A DNA stretch of 64,000 nucleotides from Sebastes aleutianus (lineage: Eukaryota; Chordata; Actinopteri; Perciformes; Sebastidae). Below, in pieces: positions 28,301 to 42,019 of the stretch; the stretch's first letter is position 1; every line of letters begins with the position of its first letter. Made by a program: the position numbers and the translations under genes. Where the stretch lies: the NCBI GenBank assembly GCA_916700875.1, contig CAKAKS010000066.1, positions 4,133,742 through 4,197,741 of the forward strand, in the 5' to 3' direction. The notes under the pieces are model-generated. The model had not been told where the DNA came from. It saw only the letters and a program-made list of their open reading frames with translations, and ran no database searches.

Positions 28301-31300
28301 GCTCTGGTGCGGTTCGTTTGTAACGTGAAAACAAACAAACCAACCACAGGATTTTATGATAGGAGATATATTATTTTAGCATGATTTCAAAAGCTAAACT
28401 ACTAATAAATCCATCTGCTGATCGTGTTTTTTGTCAGTTCCTTAACTCCATTAAAATGTGTGTGACAGCGATCCCACACTACGCCGATCATGCGCGTGTC
28501 TGTGCGCTCCCGGACATTCGCACTATGTGTTCACACCAGTTATCCCGGAGCGTTAAAGTGCTGCATAAACTTCTGTCAGTCACTGGAATTTGATTTCCCC
28601 ACATGGGTCCTGATAATTTAATATGATCATTTATCATCTTTCAAATGGAATCATGTTGTGATGAAATCATATATTGAGATATCGTGGTACAATTTCGTCG
28701 TCTAAATTGAGAATAACAAGCACAAACTAACTCAAATTTCTCTGAAAATCAGAGTATTTTGAGCGAATATCATTTGAATATTACGGTTTTTGTTTTTAAA
28801 TCACACTTTACACTACCACTCGGTTCAATGCAATTAACAAATGTGTAGCCTACATATGGAAATATTAAATTTTTCTTTATAATTTCACTTGAAACTGTTC
28901 ATTTTGCTCTAAAGTTCTTAATTAATTGAGAAAATACTCACTGCTTTTCATTTGTCAAGTATTTAATTCACACAGGAGTATACAAAAATAGTCTTTACCA
29001 TGTGGTTATTTCATATAGAATATTTATTTATTGAACTACCAGAAATCATGCTATATCGTGATATATATCGTTATTAAGATATGAAATGACGTGTATTGGG
29101 ATAGAGGATTTTGTCCATATCGCCCAGCCCTAAGCTGACATGACATGAGTTTCAGTTTTCACCACTCTTGTCTTGTCTTCCAGTTGCCTTTTTACTTTTT
29201 TGGCTCAGTGGCTCAGTGTCACTTACATTAGCAGCGACAGCTTGTTCGGCACCAACCTCTTGGGATGTATTAAGACAAATGCGGAGAGAAATTGAAGCTT
29301 CGGAGTGTGTGTCAGCCCTGTAGATGAATATAGGCCAGATATCCACTGCTAGTTGACTTGCTAGCTCGGCTCTAATAGGCCTTACTGAAATTGAAAGAGG
29401 GAGCCGCCAGCCGCCTGTGGGACTCCAGTCTGGCCGGCTGACACGGGCTACTAAATGGGAATTTGCAGTTGGAGCAGGTAGGATGGATGGAAAGTGAAAT
29501 TACATGCCGGGCTCAGATAAGTGGATGAGTCAGTGATAAATCTAATGAATTGTCCAGTCCAGTCTGATTCCATGGAGGAGAAAAAGTGCAGATGTAGCTG
29601 ATGTAGAGATCCAACTTCACTTTTTATGCTCGCGGGAGTCGTGCTGCTTCTTGTATCCACATCCATGAGGTATTATTTTAAATGTTAGGGATGGTCACCT
29701 GTTGGTGGAGAGACATGTAACCAGCAGAATAAGAGAAAGCACTATGACAGCCTAACAGGCCTGATAGTAGGTGACTTGGCTTGGATGAAGCAATTGTAAA
29801 AATCACATTTTCTGTCCTCCAAAACAAGATCGTTTATAAAAATGAGGCTCTCTTCTCAGCTAAATTGACTGGTACATTTTTCAGAGTGGTCTCTACAGTT
29901 TCTTTTAACAGAACAGTAATCTGGTAACGAAACATAATTGACAATGCAGTTTTGCTGTATGGGAACGTAATTTTTAGAAGACCAGACTGACTATACAGTA
30001 GTACATCACAGGTTGTCACTCTTTTCTTGTTAGCTGTTGAACACTTTTCTTCTTCTGGCAGCTGGTGTGACTTGTGGTTAAATCTGTCTGTGGAGTAGAG
30101 AAAAACATTTTCTTTTATATTGGATTTTTCAAGGTGGTTTTACTCTCATTCTTTTGTTCTTTTTCTTTCTATAATTTTTTTTCCTTTGCTTTGTCAAGTG
30201 AAGCCTGTTTCCTGACCTCTGATCCAGCTGGCTGAAGTTATTCTTTGCTTGCATTGTTCAGTACTGACAGGGCTTGACATGGTGCTTCAGGAAAAGAGAT
30301 AGAAAGTGTTGGTACATGTCCACAGGAGCGTTTTTCTTTTATCGCGGGGGATCGCCTCGCTTCCCAGCATTGGACGTTTGATGGGCTGCCATTAGACACT
30401 ATATATAATATAGTATAATATAAAGGCTTGTAGTCAAGAGGTTTACTTTACATTCTTAAGTTGCAATCAGGCGGCAACCTGAAAAGTGAAGCCAATGCGG
30501 AAACGCCTTAAACATGCATTCTTTCTAATATCCAGCAGGGGGCGACTCCTCTGGTTGCAAAAAGAAGTCTGATTGTATAGAAGTCGATGAGAAAATGACT
30601 CTACTTCTCACTTGATTTATTACCTCAGTAAACATTGTAAACATGAGTTTATGGTCTCAATCGCTAGTTTCAAGTCTTCTTCAATTCAGCATAATGTTCA
30701 TTTAGTAAATTATGGTCCCATTTAGAGTCACATAGACCATAAAGCAGGGGATGCTTTAGGGCGGGGCTACCTTGTGATTGACAGGTCACTACCATGGCGT
30801 TGTCCGGTCTGGGAGTTGTCCGTGTTTTTGTCTTACAACTTTAACCCTTTCACAGCGTGTTTTCACTTCATGAAAGTTAATTAGAACATTTTGGTCGCAT
30901 AAAAAATGTCTTATCCAGCGTTCGGTTGTACTTAGCTCCACCCTCTAGTGTCACTTCTGGCTTCAAAACGACAGTGACATCACGGTGACTACGTCCACGT
31001 CTTATATACAATCTATGGTTCCAATTAATCGTTTCCGGTTTCCAGAGGAGTGATTTTCCTGCCAGTGATCGCACACACAGGCCTATAAGATTATTATGGC
31101 AATCTAAAGACTATCAATTAAAAGAGATGGGATAATTCCACTATATGATTTAATCTGATATGATAGCTGGAAATCCTGTCTGTTTAATGTATGAGAGGCT
31201 TTTTTACAAAATATTTTTGCATTTAAACAGCCTGTAAAAACACACGTAAGCATTAGGCATACACACTAATCTCTCTCCCTCACTATCTGTCTGTCTTTCT

Positions 31301-34300
31301 GTCTGTCTGTCTGTCTCACACACACACATCAGTTATGAATTGTACTGTACAACAGACACAAATCTTTCCTGCAGACTGATCCCTCTAGACTTGATTAGAG
31401 GGATTGGATAGATTGACTGTGGATCCAGATGATTACATAACGACTCTCCTCCTCCTCCTCCTCCCCTCTTCTTTCCATACATAATCTCTGCTATTACCTT
31501 ACCCACTATCAGATCTACTCAGACTGTCATTTCACTTTTCATCATGTCTCTCTCTTTGGAAAAAAAACTGCTTTCAGACAAAGAATTAATAACACGTCAC
31601 ACTTTTCTGTTCTCTCCTGTATGTACACTGTCAGAGAAATAAAGATGTATGGTTTTTAGGCTCATCTCACAGCGAGAAGGTGATTCTGGCAAATTATATC
31701 AAAAGTTCAGCTCAAGTAAAATGCCATTTAATATGACCATAATGATTGAAAAGATGTTGATGATTATACACAAAGGAAACCCCAGGGCCTCCTACGCTTA
31801 ATGGCTAATTAGAGCCAAAGTCTCATTAGCGGCAGTGGCGTGCTGCGCTGAGGCGCTGTCGGAGGTTTCGAGTAGGATTCGCAACTGAGTTTGACTCCCA
31901 GACTGAAAGGTCTCAACAAGCGGAATGAGACACGCATGTTCGTCACAGGGCCAGCTCAAGTGTGTGCTCAGATTATTACATTACATTTTTTTATTGTATA
32001 GCACAAATGATAAAATCACAGCATATTTGACAGACTGGAAAATTTAAGCGATATGACGTAGTGCGAAAAACATAGCAGGAAGGATGGATGGATGAAGTCA
32101 TGGAGACACTTTAAATAAACACTCACATCCACAAATCAACAAGTTGGTCCTCCATTTCTGAGCTCCGTCTTACTAATACTTTATGCTTCGCGTTTTGCAT
32201 TAGCTCATGCATTAGCCGCGGCCGCCATGACTACGGTTGTTTTCCTTCCTTCTTCAGTCAGCTTGGTTCTCTATTGGCTATCGTTCTTTCCCACGTGACC
32301 GCGTCATCGGCTCTCCTCGGGGTTCCCCACACACAACAGGATATCCCATCGTAAATATTTAACATGCTTAATATTAACAATTTGAAACCGGTGTGGCCAG
32401 GATGGACTTCCGAGCCGATTGGGGGATGTAAAAAACACTCTACACATACCTCACATCACAGGAATATCTGGAAAGATCATCTTCAGAACCATCAAAAAAT
32501 CTGGGCTTTGCTGACGATCGTCGGGAGAGGGAGGAATCAGGCCCAAAATCGGCTTGATTCTCGTGTAGTGTGTATCCGGCATTAGTTGGAACAGGCTGTT
32601 CCGTAATGTAATGGTTGAGACAAGCATTCCATGTTTCTGGCACTCATAATGTTCAGGTAACTTCACTGATGCAGTATAAATATCTCCTTTAAAAGGTAGC
32701 AGGTTGAGCAACTTTGTCATTTGATAACCTTTGGCGCTAAGTGCCCATTTTAGGGAGTATTTTTGGCCTTGCTCTTTCTTGATGTAGTTTGAGTCTCTCT
32801 GGGTGGTCACTCGTTTCTCTTTATGTTCAGCCACAGTGGTCACTGCTCATGCTACTTACCTTTTCACAAACTTCTGTTACTATTTCAAGAAATGTGGAAC
32901 TCCACTTGCATTGGATTTTTCCAATGTAAAACCTACCAGACACCAGGCTACAGAATATCTTTCCTTTACAGGATAGATAGAATGAATAGGGATGCACCAC
33001 TAGTATCGAGTCCGATGTTGTGCTCATGTACTCGTAAAACTTCTCCGATACAACCACACTTGATACCACTTTATGGTAACATGGCGTTAACCGACAAGAT
33101 TAGTGCCAGACATGCAGGGGTGCTGTGGTTGAAGTGTCTATAAGCTGCCCAGCTGCAACGATAACCCGATAATCAGCTGCAGTGCACAGGCAGGCAACAG
33201 GAGAGTTAGCCGCCATGATGTTGCGTACATTGTTGCATTGTTGTGGATACATGCATCCACTTTAGTCTCCACTGCATCAATTAGTTTAGCTGCGAGGTTG
33301 TCAGCTGTGTGTCTGCCTGGCGTACTCTGTCAGGGTTTCTTCCAGTGTATTGCAAGCCCGGCGTTAGGGCTTGCAATACACGTTATAGCCCAACGTTATA
33401 GCTGTGAACGTAGCAGTGCAGTGTGTGTACAGTTTATTTGTCGGTGAATAAATACTACAACTCCTCAAGACCAAAGCCAAGTTCCCGTGTCTTGCTTGCC
33501 ACCTGCTGATTAAAGTGAAGGAGGTTAGCCCCGAAGTTAGCAGCAACTCTGGCTCAGGCGCACTTAAGGTGGCCTGACCTTTAAGGTGGACCAGATATTG
33601 TCATTGTAGTGACAAGCTGCTCCTCTGCTCCTCTTTTTATTTTTAATATTTAAACGGTTAATTATTAACATCCCTACAGCAAACTATGCTCTGTTTGTCT
33701 CAGGAAAACACAAAGTTGAATGTTAAAAAAATCAGCAACAGCATCATATTGTATATTTAATTTGTTAGAGTCAGAAAGTGAGGAACATCTTATGAAAATA
33801 ATAATAATAATATGTTTTCAAAGTCATTGTTAGAAATGTAATGGTATTTTTAAGTACTTGTATCGGCAAGTACCCAAATGTAAGTACTTGTACTCATACT
33901 TGGTCTTAAAAGAAGTGGTATTGGTGCATCTCTAAGAATGATTGTACTCTAAAGACATGCAGATGAAGTCATTTGGAAACGTTTAATGACCCTAAATTAG
34001 GATCGGCTCCAGCCCCCTGGCCACCTTGAAGAAAATCAGGGAGAAAAGAGGGAAAATGTAAATGTACATAATGTTCAAGAAAAATCCCCCGCAGCACTAA
34101 TACAGAATATGTTCAGAATAAGTGCATTAAGAGGCACTTTTCTTCTATTACCGCCATTATACAAATGGACAACTGTTACCTTAGAGGCTTGGGCTGAACA
34201 CCTAATTAATCAAGTGTTGATTGACCTCTTCACACCAGAACTGTATAACACACTGCAAGATGAGGCCATAAGGCAATCTTTGTTTGGTCTTTATTTTCTA

Positions 34301-37300
34301 AATTTTATAAAAATGCACATAACTGTCTCAGCATCCTTTAGGTAGTGTACACACTTCCTGTTATTATTCTGAATGTGTCACACCAAACATGTTTGGAGCA
34401 AACAGGACTGCCGTCATAGCTGCGTTGCTCGGGAACTGCAGGGAGGTGACCTTCTCACAGCTGGATGGTGAAGAGGCACTGAGGCTCTGCCAGATGTGCA
34501 GTCTGACTCTTTGACTTGGACCCTTATGGGAATCAACTCAAGCTGCCACATCTGTAGAAGAGCAGGTGGATTAAGGTTGTAGTCCATATACCTGAGGATT
34601 CATACAGCTGGTGACTTTAAACTTAGAGTTTCTTTAATGATCCTCTCCGCTCAAAAAGGTGGTTTTCTTATGTTTGTGTCCCTTAAAATGTCTGATCTTG
34701 ACTCTACTGACTTGTATCAGTGCAAAGTTTGTGACTAGAGAGGTGTTTTTACCTTCCTCTACTGAAGGGGGAGATGTCTGTGCACTTCCCTAAAAGATTC
34801 AAACGTAACCCAGGCAAGCTAGATTTGTTACGTTGCATATACAGTATGTCATGTCCTATATCTGTGTTGGTGAGGTAGAGCCTTCCTGGTTGTAGGATTA
34901 GCAGCCGTACTGTAGCATGCTGCCTTCTGGCCTGGGCGGATATACTGCAGATTAAAGAGAGAGTGGGAGATGGACAGAGCTGGATGGAGAGTGAAATGTG
35001 GTTTTCATTTTCAGTTTGAGTCAGAGATGAGCTTGGACTGAGCCAGCCTTGTGTTCACCCATCCTGCCAGCCACCTTACGCTCCGGCCCAAAATGTAAAA
35101 GAAAGTAGAGAATAGTAGTAACAGTATTCCCAGCTGCACTCGGAGCTCCTCTCGATCTCAATCTCTCCCCTGCTGATAGCACTCCTTCTTTCTTTCTGAC
35201 TGTTTGCAGCTGGCTGTTAACCTTTTCAGAAATCCTGATTGTTCCAGCTGCAACCCATCTATTAATGCTGGAGGGTTTAACACACACTGCTTTCAAGTGT
35301 CTCTTCTCAACGTGAAGCACGTTTTTAGGCAAATGAAAGGAGAAGGTGATGATTAATGAGGCATTTTATGATTTGTGTGTACACTGGGTTCATCTAGAAA
35401 AGGTGTTCACACAGCCAGGAGAAGTTACCTTGCCTCATACTGATTACATTTACACCTCAACACTTTCATGGCCACTGACTGCCTCACTGAAGAAAATCAT
35501 GTGACTTTCCTAAAAGCAGACACACAGTAGGCTATTTGTCACGGCAGGGGAGAGCGCCTCACTCACTCAGATCAAAATTTCCATTTGTGCAATACTTCAG
35601 TTCATGACAGGGTACCTCTAAGTACATTCCTGTGAGGCTCATCTATACTTTGATAAACAACATGCTAGTGCTACATTCTAACAGGCATGTTATCATCAAC
35701 TTTTTTTTTTATGAAATTACGGAGAGAAAAATGGGGAACAACACCAGGGAGCTCATGTTAGGATCTTAAAACCATAACTGAGCCTTTAGGCCTTAATACC
35801 CCGGGGGTGTGACGAATAAACGACACGAAAATGCGAATTAATCGCCAGCGAATATCGTATGTCTGAGGCTTTTACAACACATTCTCATCCCAACTCGTCA
35901 CATACTGACGCTTTGTCAGACCCCTCTGCGTCACTTTTTGCTCACAGTAAACACATGCTAATGTTGTGAATTAAACAAAAACACTTGTTTGGGATTAGAC
36001 AACAAAACTACTTAGTTAGGTTTAGGAAAAAACAACTTGGTTTGCTTAAAATTACTAAATTTTTTACTGTTAAGATGTGACCACAGGGCAGGAACAAACA
36101 GCTGATTGTAAAGTGAAACGTAACGCATGGGACGTGAACAGCGGTCTCCTGTATGAAAGCCCTGTTTGTTGCACAATATTGTTTCCCCCTAAATTACCAA
36201 CCCTGGGTAATATACAAGCATAGTTCAATACTACATAACAACTCATTACAGTGGGAGTAGGCAGTATATTTTTGGCATCATTGGGCAAAAAATCCATAAT
36301 AACCTTTCAGCATATTGTAATTCAAGTGTTCTGAGAGATAACTAGACTTCTACTCCTCATCATGGCTCTGTTTTGAGGCTTTAAAAAATCTAGCCCGTGA
36401 CGAGAGACTTTGACCAATCACAGGTAATTTCATTGAGAGAGCGTTCCTATTGGCTGTGCTCCGGTCATGTGACCAGAACTTGGCGTTCCTTCACCAGATT
36501 TCACAATGGCGGCGGCATCACAAACTTTCTCATTCTACAGCTAAACCGTGCACTACAAGATGATTCTGAAAACATTTGAGGAGAGAAATAGACATTAACG
36601 TAACAGAATATTGGTTCATATTTGATCAGCGTTGCCTAGTTTGACCGTTTGGTCGGAGTTCGCGAGTGATTGACAGCTGCTCAGTGGCGGCAGATGGACA
36701 GCAGACCTCAGATCAGCTCCTACTGTTTGTTTTCCTCCGGTCTGTGAAATCTTGCAGATGCCGTTAGGAGCACCGGAGGACACAGAGGAACATGATTTTT
36801 TTCAGGTTACCTGTTTCATGAACTACTGTCACGATATAGTGACCGTTTTATAAAAATAACTTTTTTGAATCATATTTGCTCCAATCTCGCCTACTTCAGC
36901 TTTAAGTGTGAATTACACTCATTGTTGGTAACGTTGGCAATTGCCACCTTGAAGTGTCTGATGGTGTACAACACTTGGAACTAGGGATTGTGGGAGTCTT
37001 TCCCACCAATATGTTGTATCCCACATGGTGTGACCGAGGCATTAATACCACTGAGGCTCAGCCCAATCTTTTAATCTTGTTCATTTTTGCTTTCTTTTGC
37101 ACATTAAATATTCTCCTAATTTTTTCTTTTTGAATTGTCAGCAGTGACGTACTCAAGGATGGTGCAGGCACACACACACACACACACTTTTTTTGATTTG
37201 CTGTAACCTTGGCTCACCTGCCAAGCACCTGCCTCTAAAACCAGCCCCAAAATTATACTCCAAAAATCCAATTCATTATCCTCATTTAGTAATAACAAGA

Positions 37301-40300
37301 TTCATGCACACACACACTTAGTGTTGGATTACTGCTGTTTCAAGCAAGCGAGGAAAAGTTTCACAGTTTTTGATTGAAGCCCTCCAAAGTGAATACATTT
37401 CCTCTTTATAATGAAAATGCTTTTTGTTTGAGAAATTGTTTTTATATAATTTAGAGAATGGCAAAAAAAAAATAACCTTTTACCACATTTTCTGTGACAA
37501 TGAAATGGCAAAGACGGGAGAGTGTCAAAGTAATACCTATTTTCTACAAGCTGGTACACCAGTCATTTTGTCCTCCAACGTAAAAAAAGTTTCATGTATC
37601 TGAATTTTTCAGTGCTTTCCTGTCCAGTTTCCATTCCTGTTGTCCTCTGTTTTCTTCACTCTTGTCGTGTGGGCCAGCCTTTAGTCGACTAAGATTTCTT
37701 TAGTCGATTTTCTTTTAGTCTTTTTTCATGCTGAATGACTTATTTCAAAGAAACTTATGAGCACATCTCTGGTAAACACCAGATTTAAAGTGGTGCTTTT
37801 GTGTTATTCTTTGTGGAGAAACTCAGTTTTACAGATCTGTCGACTAAATAAACGAATCGATAATTTGTGTTAACAAGCAATTGAACAGGTGTGCCTAATA
37901 AAGTGTCCGGTGAGTGTATATTCATGCTTTCTACTGCTTTTGGTGACCTCTGACCATTTCTCTAGCATCAGTACCAGTCAAATCAATGGGTGAATTGTTT
38001 GAATTTAATGGGTTATTATAGCCATTTATGTAGTAAAGAAGGAACTTCACTATTCTTGTCCCACTGTAGGAAAAGCAGTTGCACATTTGTCAGCATGTTG
38101 ACTGTTCAGATCAATACTTTAGTATCGTGGGCTGTAATGAACATTGAACAATAAACAAACAACTTTGTTTTCTGTTTAAGGCCACACACACTATTGGTAT
38201 CTTTGTGTTGCTTTTAGTCTTGCAAACCTGACTCCAAAACTTTGCCACTTTGGCAGGCCAATTATAGCACTTCTGCCGGTAGTCTGGATGGAATCCATAA
38301 TTGTGCACCACAATACATGACTACTAACAGGCCAAAAATGTCCACCAGCATATGCACAATTGCACAAGTGATTTTATTTTTTGACAATTTTGACACATGA
38401 CAGCGGCACTGCGAGATTACTGAAACATTTGCATTCGTTTTTTATAGGGCTGTCAATCGATTCAAATATTTAATTGTGATTAACTGCAAATTAATATTGT
38501 TGTAATATTGTCCAGAAACCTTCACAGGTACTGTATTTAGCATAAAAAAATATGCTCAAGCCCAATAGGCAACAACAGCTGTCAGTGTGCTGACTTGATT
38601 GCTTGTGATTAATGTTTCCTCACCAAAATTTAGCGCATGTTTGGAGCGTTCTTTAGGCTCCTTTGCGACAAGCTAGTATGACATAGTTGGTACCAATGGA
38701 TTCCTTAGGTTTTTCTAGTTTCACATGATACCAGTATCTTCACTAGCTTTAAAATCTGAGCCCGCTACAACCTAAAAATTGCAAGTTGTGTTAATGCGTC
38801 AAAGACATTAGTGGCGTTAAAACAAATTTGCATCAACGTGTTATTATCGCGTTAACTTTGACAGTCCTACAAAAATCATTTGTTGTTATATTCCTTAGTA
38901 TTTTACTGCAAGGTCTAGCTAATACTTATTTACCCCATCATTAATCATTTCCTATTATTAATCATTTAATGTTCTCTTATCTTTATGTAAACAGCCATCT
39001 TCTTGTAAATCAAATCATGCCATATTTTTGTCACTCTGCAGTATCTCTCCGCTCATCCTCTGTTGCCTCATATTCTTGTCTAGTCTATATTAAATCTGAT
39101 GATTTGATACGTTGGTGGTCACTGGACAGCTGCCTGTGTGTGTGTGATGGCTGGTTGGTGGGTCGGTTGGCTAGTGGGATAAGGGGATAAGGAGATGAAT
39201 GTTGATCCCTCTACTCTCTCAGGGTCACTAGGCTTCACATGCTCGTCTCCGCTCGTGCATCGTCGGATTCAATCTCCATCTGTTTGTCTCAGTTGTTTAT
39301 TTTCTCCCTCTTTTGCTGTCTGGCTTGTCTCTCTTTTCTTTCACCACGTGTTTTATCTTGCCTTGATTTTTGTCTCTACTCTTCACTCTTTCTCATTCTC
39401 AGTCTCTGTTTCTTGTCCTCTCGGTACTGTCTTCACATGCCACCGAGGGTCTTAATCTTTTGACCTGATTTACAGTATTGTGTCAGAGGTCATAAGCTTT
39501 CCGTTACCACACTCATAATCTTTAGATGTTTCGACTGAAACAGTTCAGAGATCTCCTATATAGGTTAGTTATCTAATGTAGGTAACTGTTATTTTACTAA
39601 TATTTAATTCGTAGATTTCCCATACATTTTTTAGGGAATTTGGGAAATTTTAAATACATAGAAAAAAATGATAAATAGTAAATTTGAGAATGACAGCAAA
39701 ATCTCATAGTGAAATGTCCAAATGTGGGTATGATAACTCGCAATAATATAATTTAGGGCTGACAATCTATTAAAATATTTAATCATGATTAATCGCATCA
39801 TTGTCGGTAGTTAATCGTGATTATCACAATTTAATCGCACATTTTCTATCTCTTCAAAATGTATCTTAAAGGGACTGTTTGTAAGAATCAGAAATGCTTG
39901 TTAACAGCGACACCTGTGGCCGTTAAGTCAACAAAAGTCAGCGTCCTGTTGCTCGCGCTTGTGCTCGCTCTACATAGACATTAACGAGCATCGCTCAAAA
40001 CAGTGAAGAGACACACGTCAGCTAAAACCACAATATCACTCTATATTTCAGCTGCTTGGCAGTAATGTTAGCTGACCAGACGGAGGGTCTCTCCATGAAT
40101 CAATGCTGATCGTAGTGTTGGCTTTTCCTGCTTCAGCCTCCCGACCGCGGCCGGAGGGAACAGGGGAGACACCGGAGTTTTGGTCGGAGACAATAGCGTT
40201 TCTCTCTGCGGAGCCCAGTCACTTCACAAGACACGGGAAACCTCTGTTGGTCTGGAGGAGCTGCAGCATTTATTTCTGCACAAACGTCCACTGAACATTC

Positions 40301-41976
40301 ACTAGATATTCTCAGAGCTAAACTAACTCTCCTGCAGTGTGTAGTGTGCACGCATGCACGTGAGGTGGAGCGAGCTGAGGCAACAACAGCTGTCAGTGTG
40401 TCAGTGTGCTGACTTGACTATGACTTGCCCCAAACTGCATGTGATTATCATAAAGTGGTCATGTCTGTAAAGGGGAGACTCGTGGGTACCCATAGAACCC
40501 ATTTTCATTCACATATTTGGAGGTCAGAGGTCAAGGGACTCCTTTAGAAAATGGCCATGCCAGTTTTTCCTCGCCAAAATCTAGCGATAGTTTGAGCGTT
40601 ATTTAACCTCAAGTTGCGTTAAAGAAATCAGTGGCGTTAAAACAAATTTGCGTTATTAATGTGTTAACTTTGACAGCCCTAATATAATTTAATGTTTTGT
40701 GTCCTTTTAAAGCTATTTATTTATGTTACTTTGTTTTCTCCGTATGTAGAATGGGGAGAAGCCTTTCTCTTGAGACTCCTCTTTCTGTCTGACTGCCTCG
40801 CTGCTGATTCGGATCATAGTCTGCTCTTTCCTTCCACTTCTCTGTCAATTAACTTGTGTATAAGTTTAAAAAACTGGTGACCTTTTTCCTTCTCAATGAC
40901 TTTATCAAGTTATAATAACAGGAATGATTTACTGCTGTCTGATCACAGCCTTTTCTGTTGCAGCCTTTTTCCGTTGCTCTTATTTATGCTGTCAACACCA
41001 CTCTCAGTGCTGCTGTCTAGCAGAAAGAGTCTTCTCTCCCCACATCTGGCTTTAAAGAAAGCATAACTTGGATATTTATATTTCCATTTCCAAGAGCACA
41101 TTACCAACATAGCAAAGATCCGACACCCTGGACAGTAATATTGCGACGACTTCAATCAACGACTTCAATCTTCATAATCAAGATGGTTTTATGATTACAG
41201 AGTTGTTCATGTGAGGATTAAAATATTTAGCATTGACAATATACACCATATAACACTATTAAACTTGGGTTTAATTAAACATTAAACATCACATGCACCA
41301 CGCGAGGATGATTCATGACAGTGGCCATGTATGACAAGATTTTAAGAGCATCGACTCAATAATTGATGCTGCATGATAACAAAAAGTACATTATGTGACA
41401 ATATGGTGTTCGGCATGCTTAAAAGTGCGTTTCACCATGTAAAAGTAGCAGAAAATATTAGTGAAACATGTTGTTAATAACAAAATTAGAGCAGAAATGG
41501 TGGTAATTTGAAGCATTGTTCATGAGCTGGAGGAGCAGTGTTCCTGCCTCTGTGAAGCGTTCCTCACAGTAACGTGTAAAAAGCTGTATTTCACCAGTGA
41601 CTTCACCTGTTGTTCCCTCAAAGTGCTTCCAATATTTCCTCTCAGACCACAATTTCCATCACGCCTCGTTCTCAGAATGACCGCACACGCTTTACTTCCC
41701 CCCCCGTCTTATCCCTCTTTTCTTTTTTCAGCTTCTGTCTCTGCTCTTAGACACAAGATTGCTGTGTGTCGGTGTGTGCATGATGTGTATGTGTGTGCAT
41801 GATGTGTATGTGTGTGCATGATGTGTATGCTGGCATGTGTTTGTTCTGCGTGATAAAAATACACCATTTCATTCCCTGTAACAACTCAACCCATCCCCTC
41901 AATAATGGATGGGCTCTGATGGAGGGCATATGACAGAGCCGGATGTAAAGCTTCAAGATCACTCTCACAATACACA

Positions 41977-42019
<43 letters not shown>

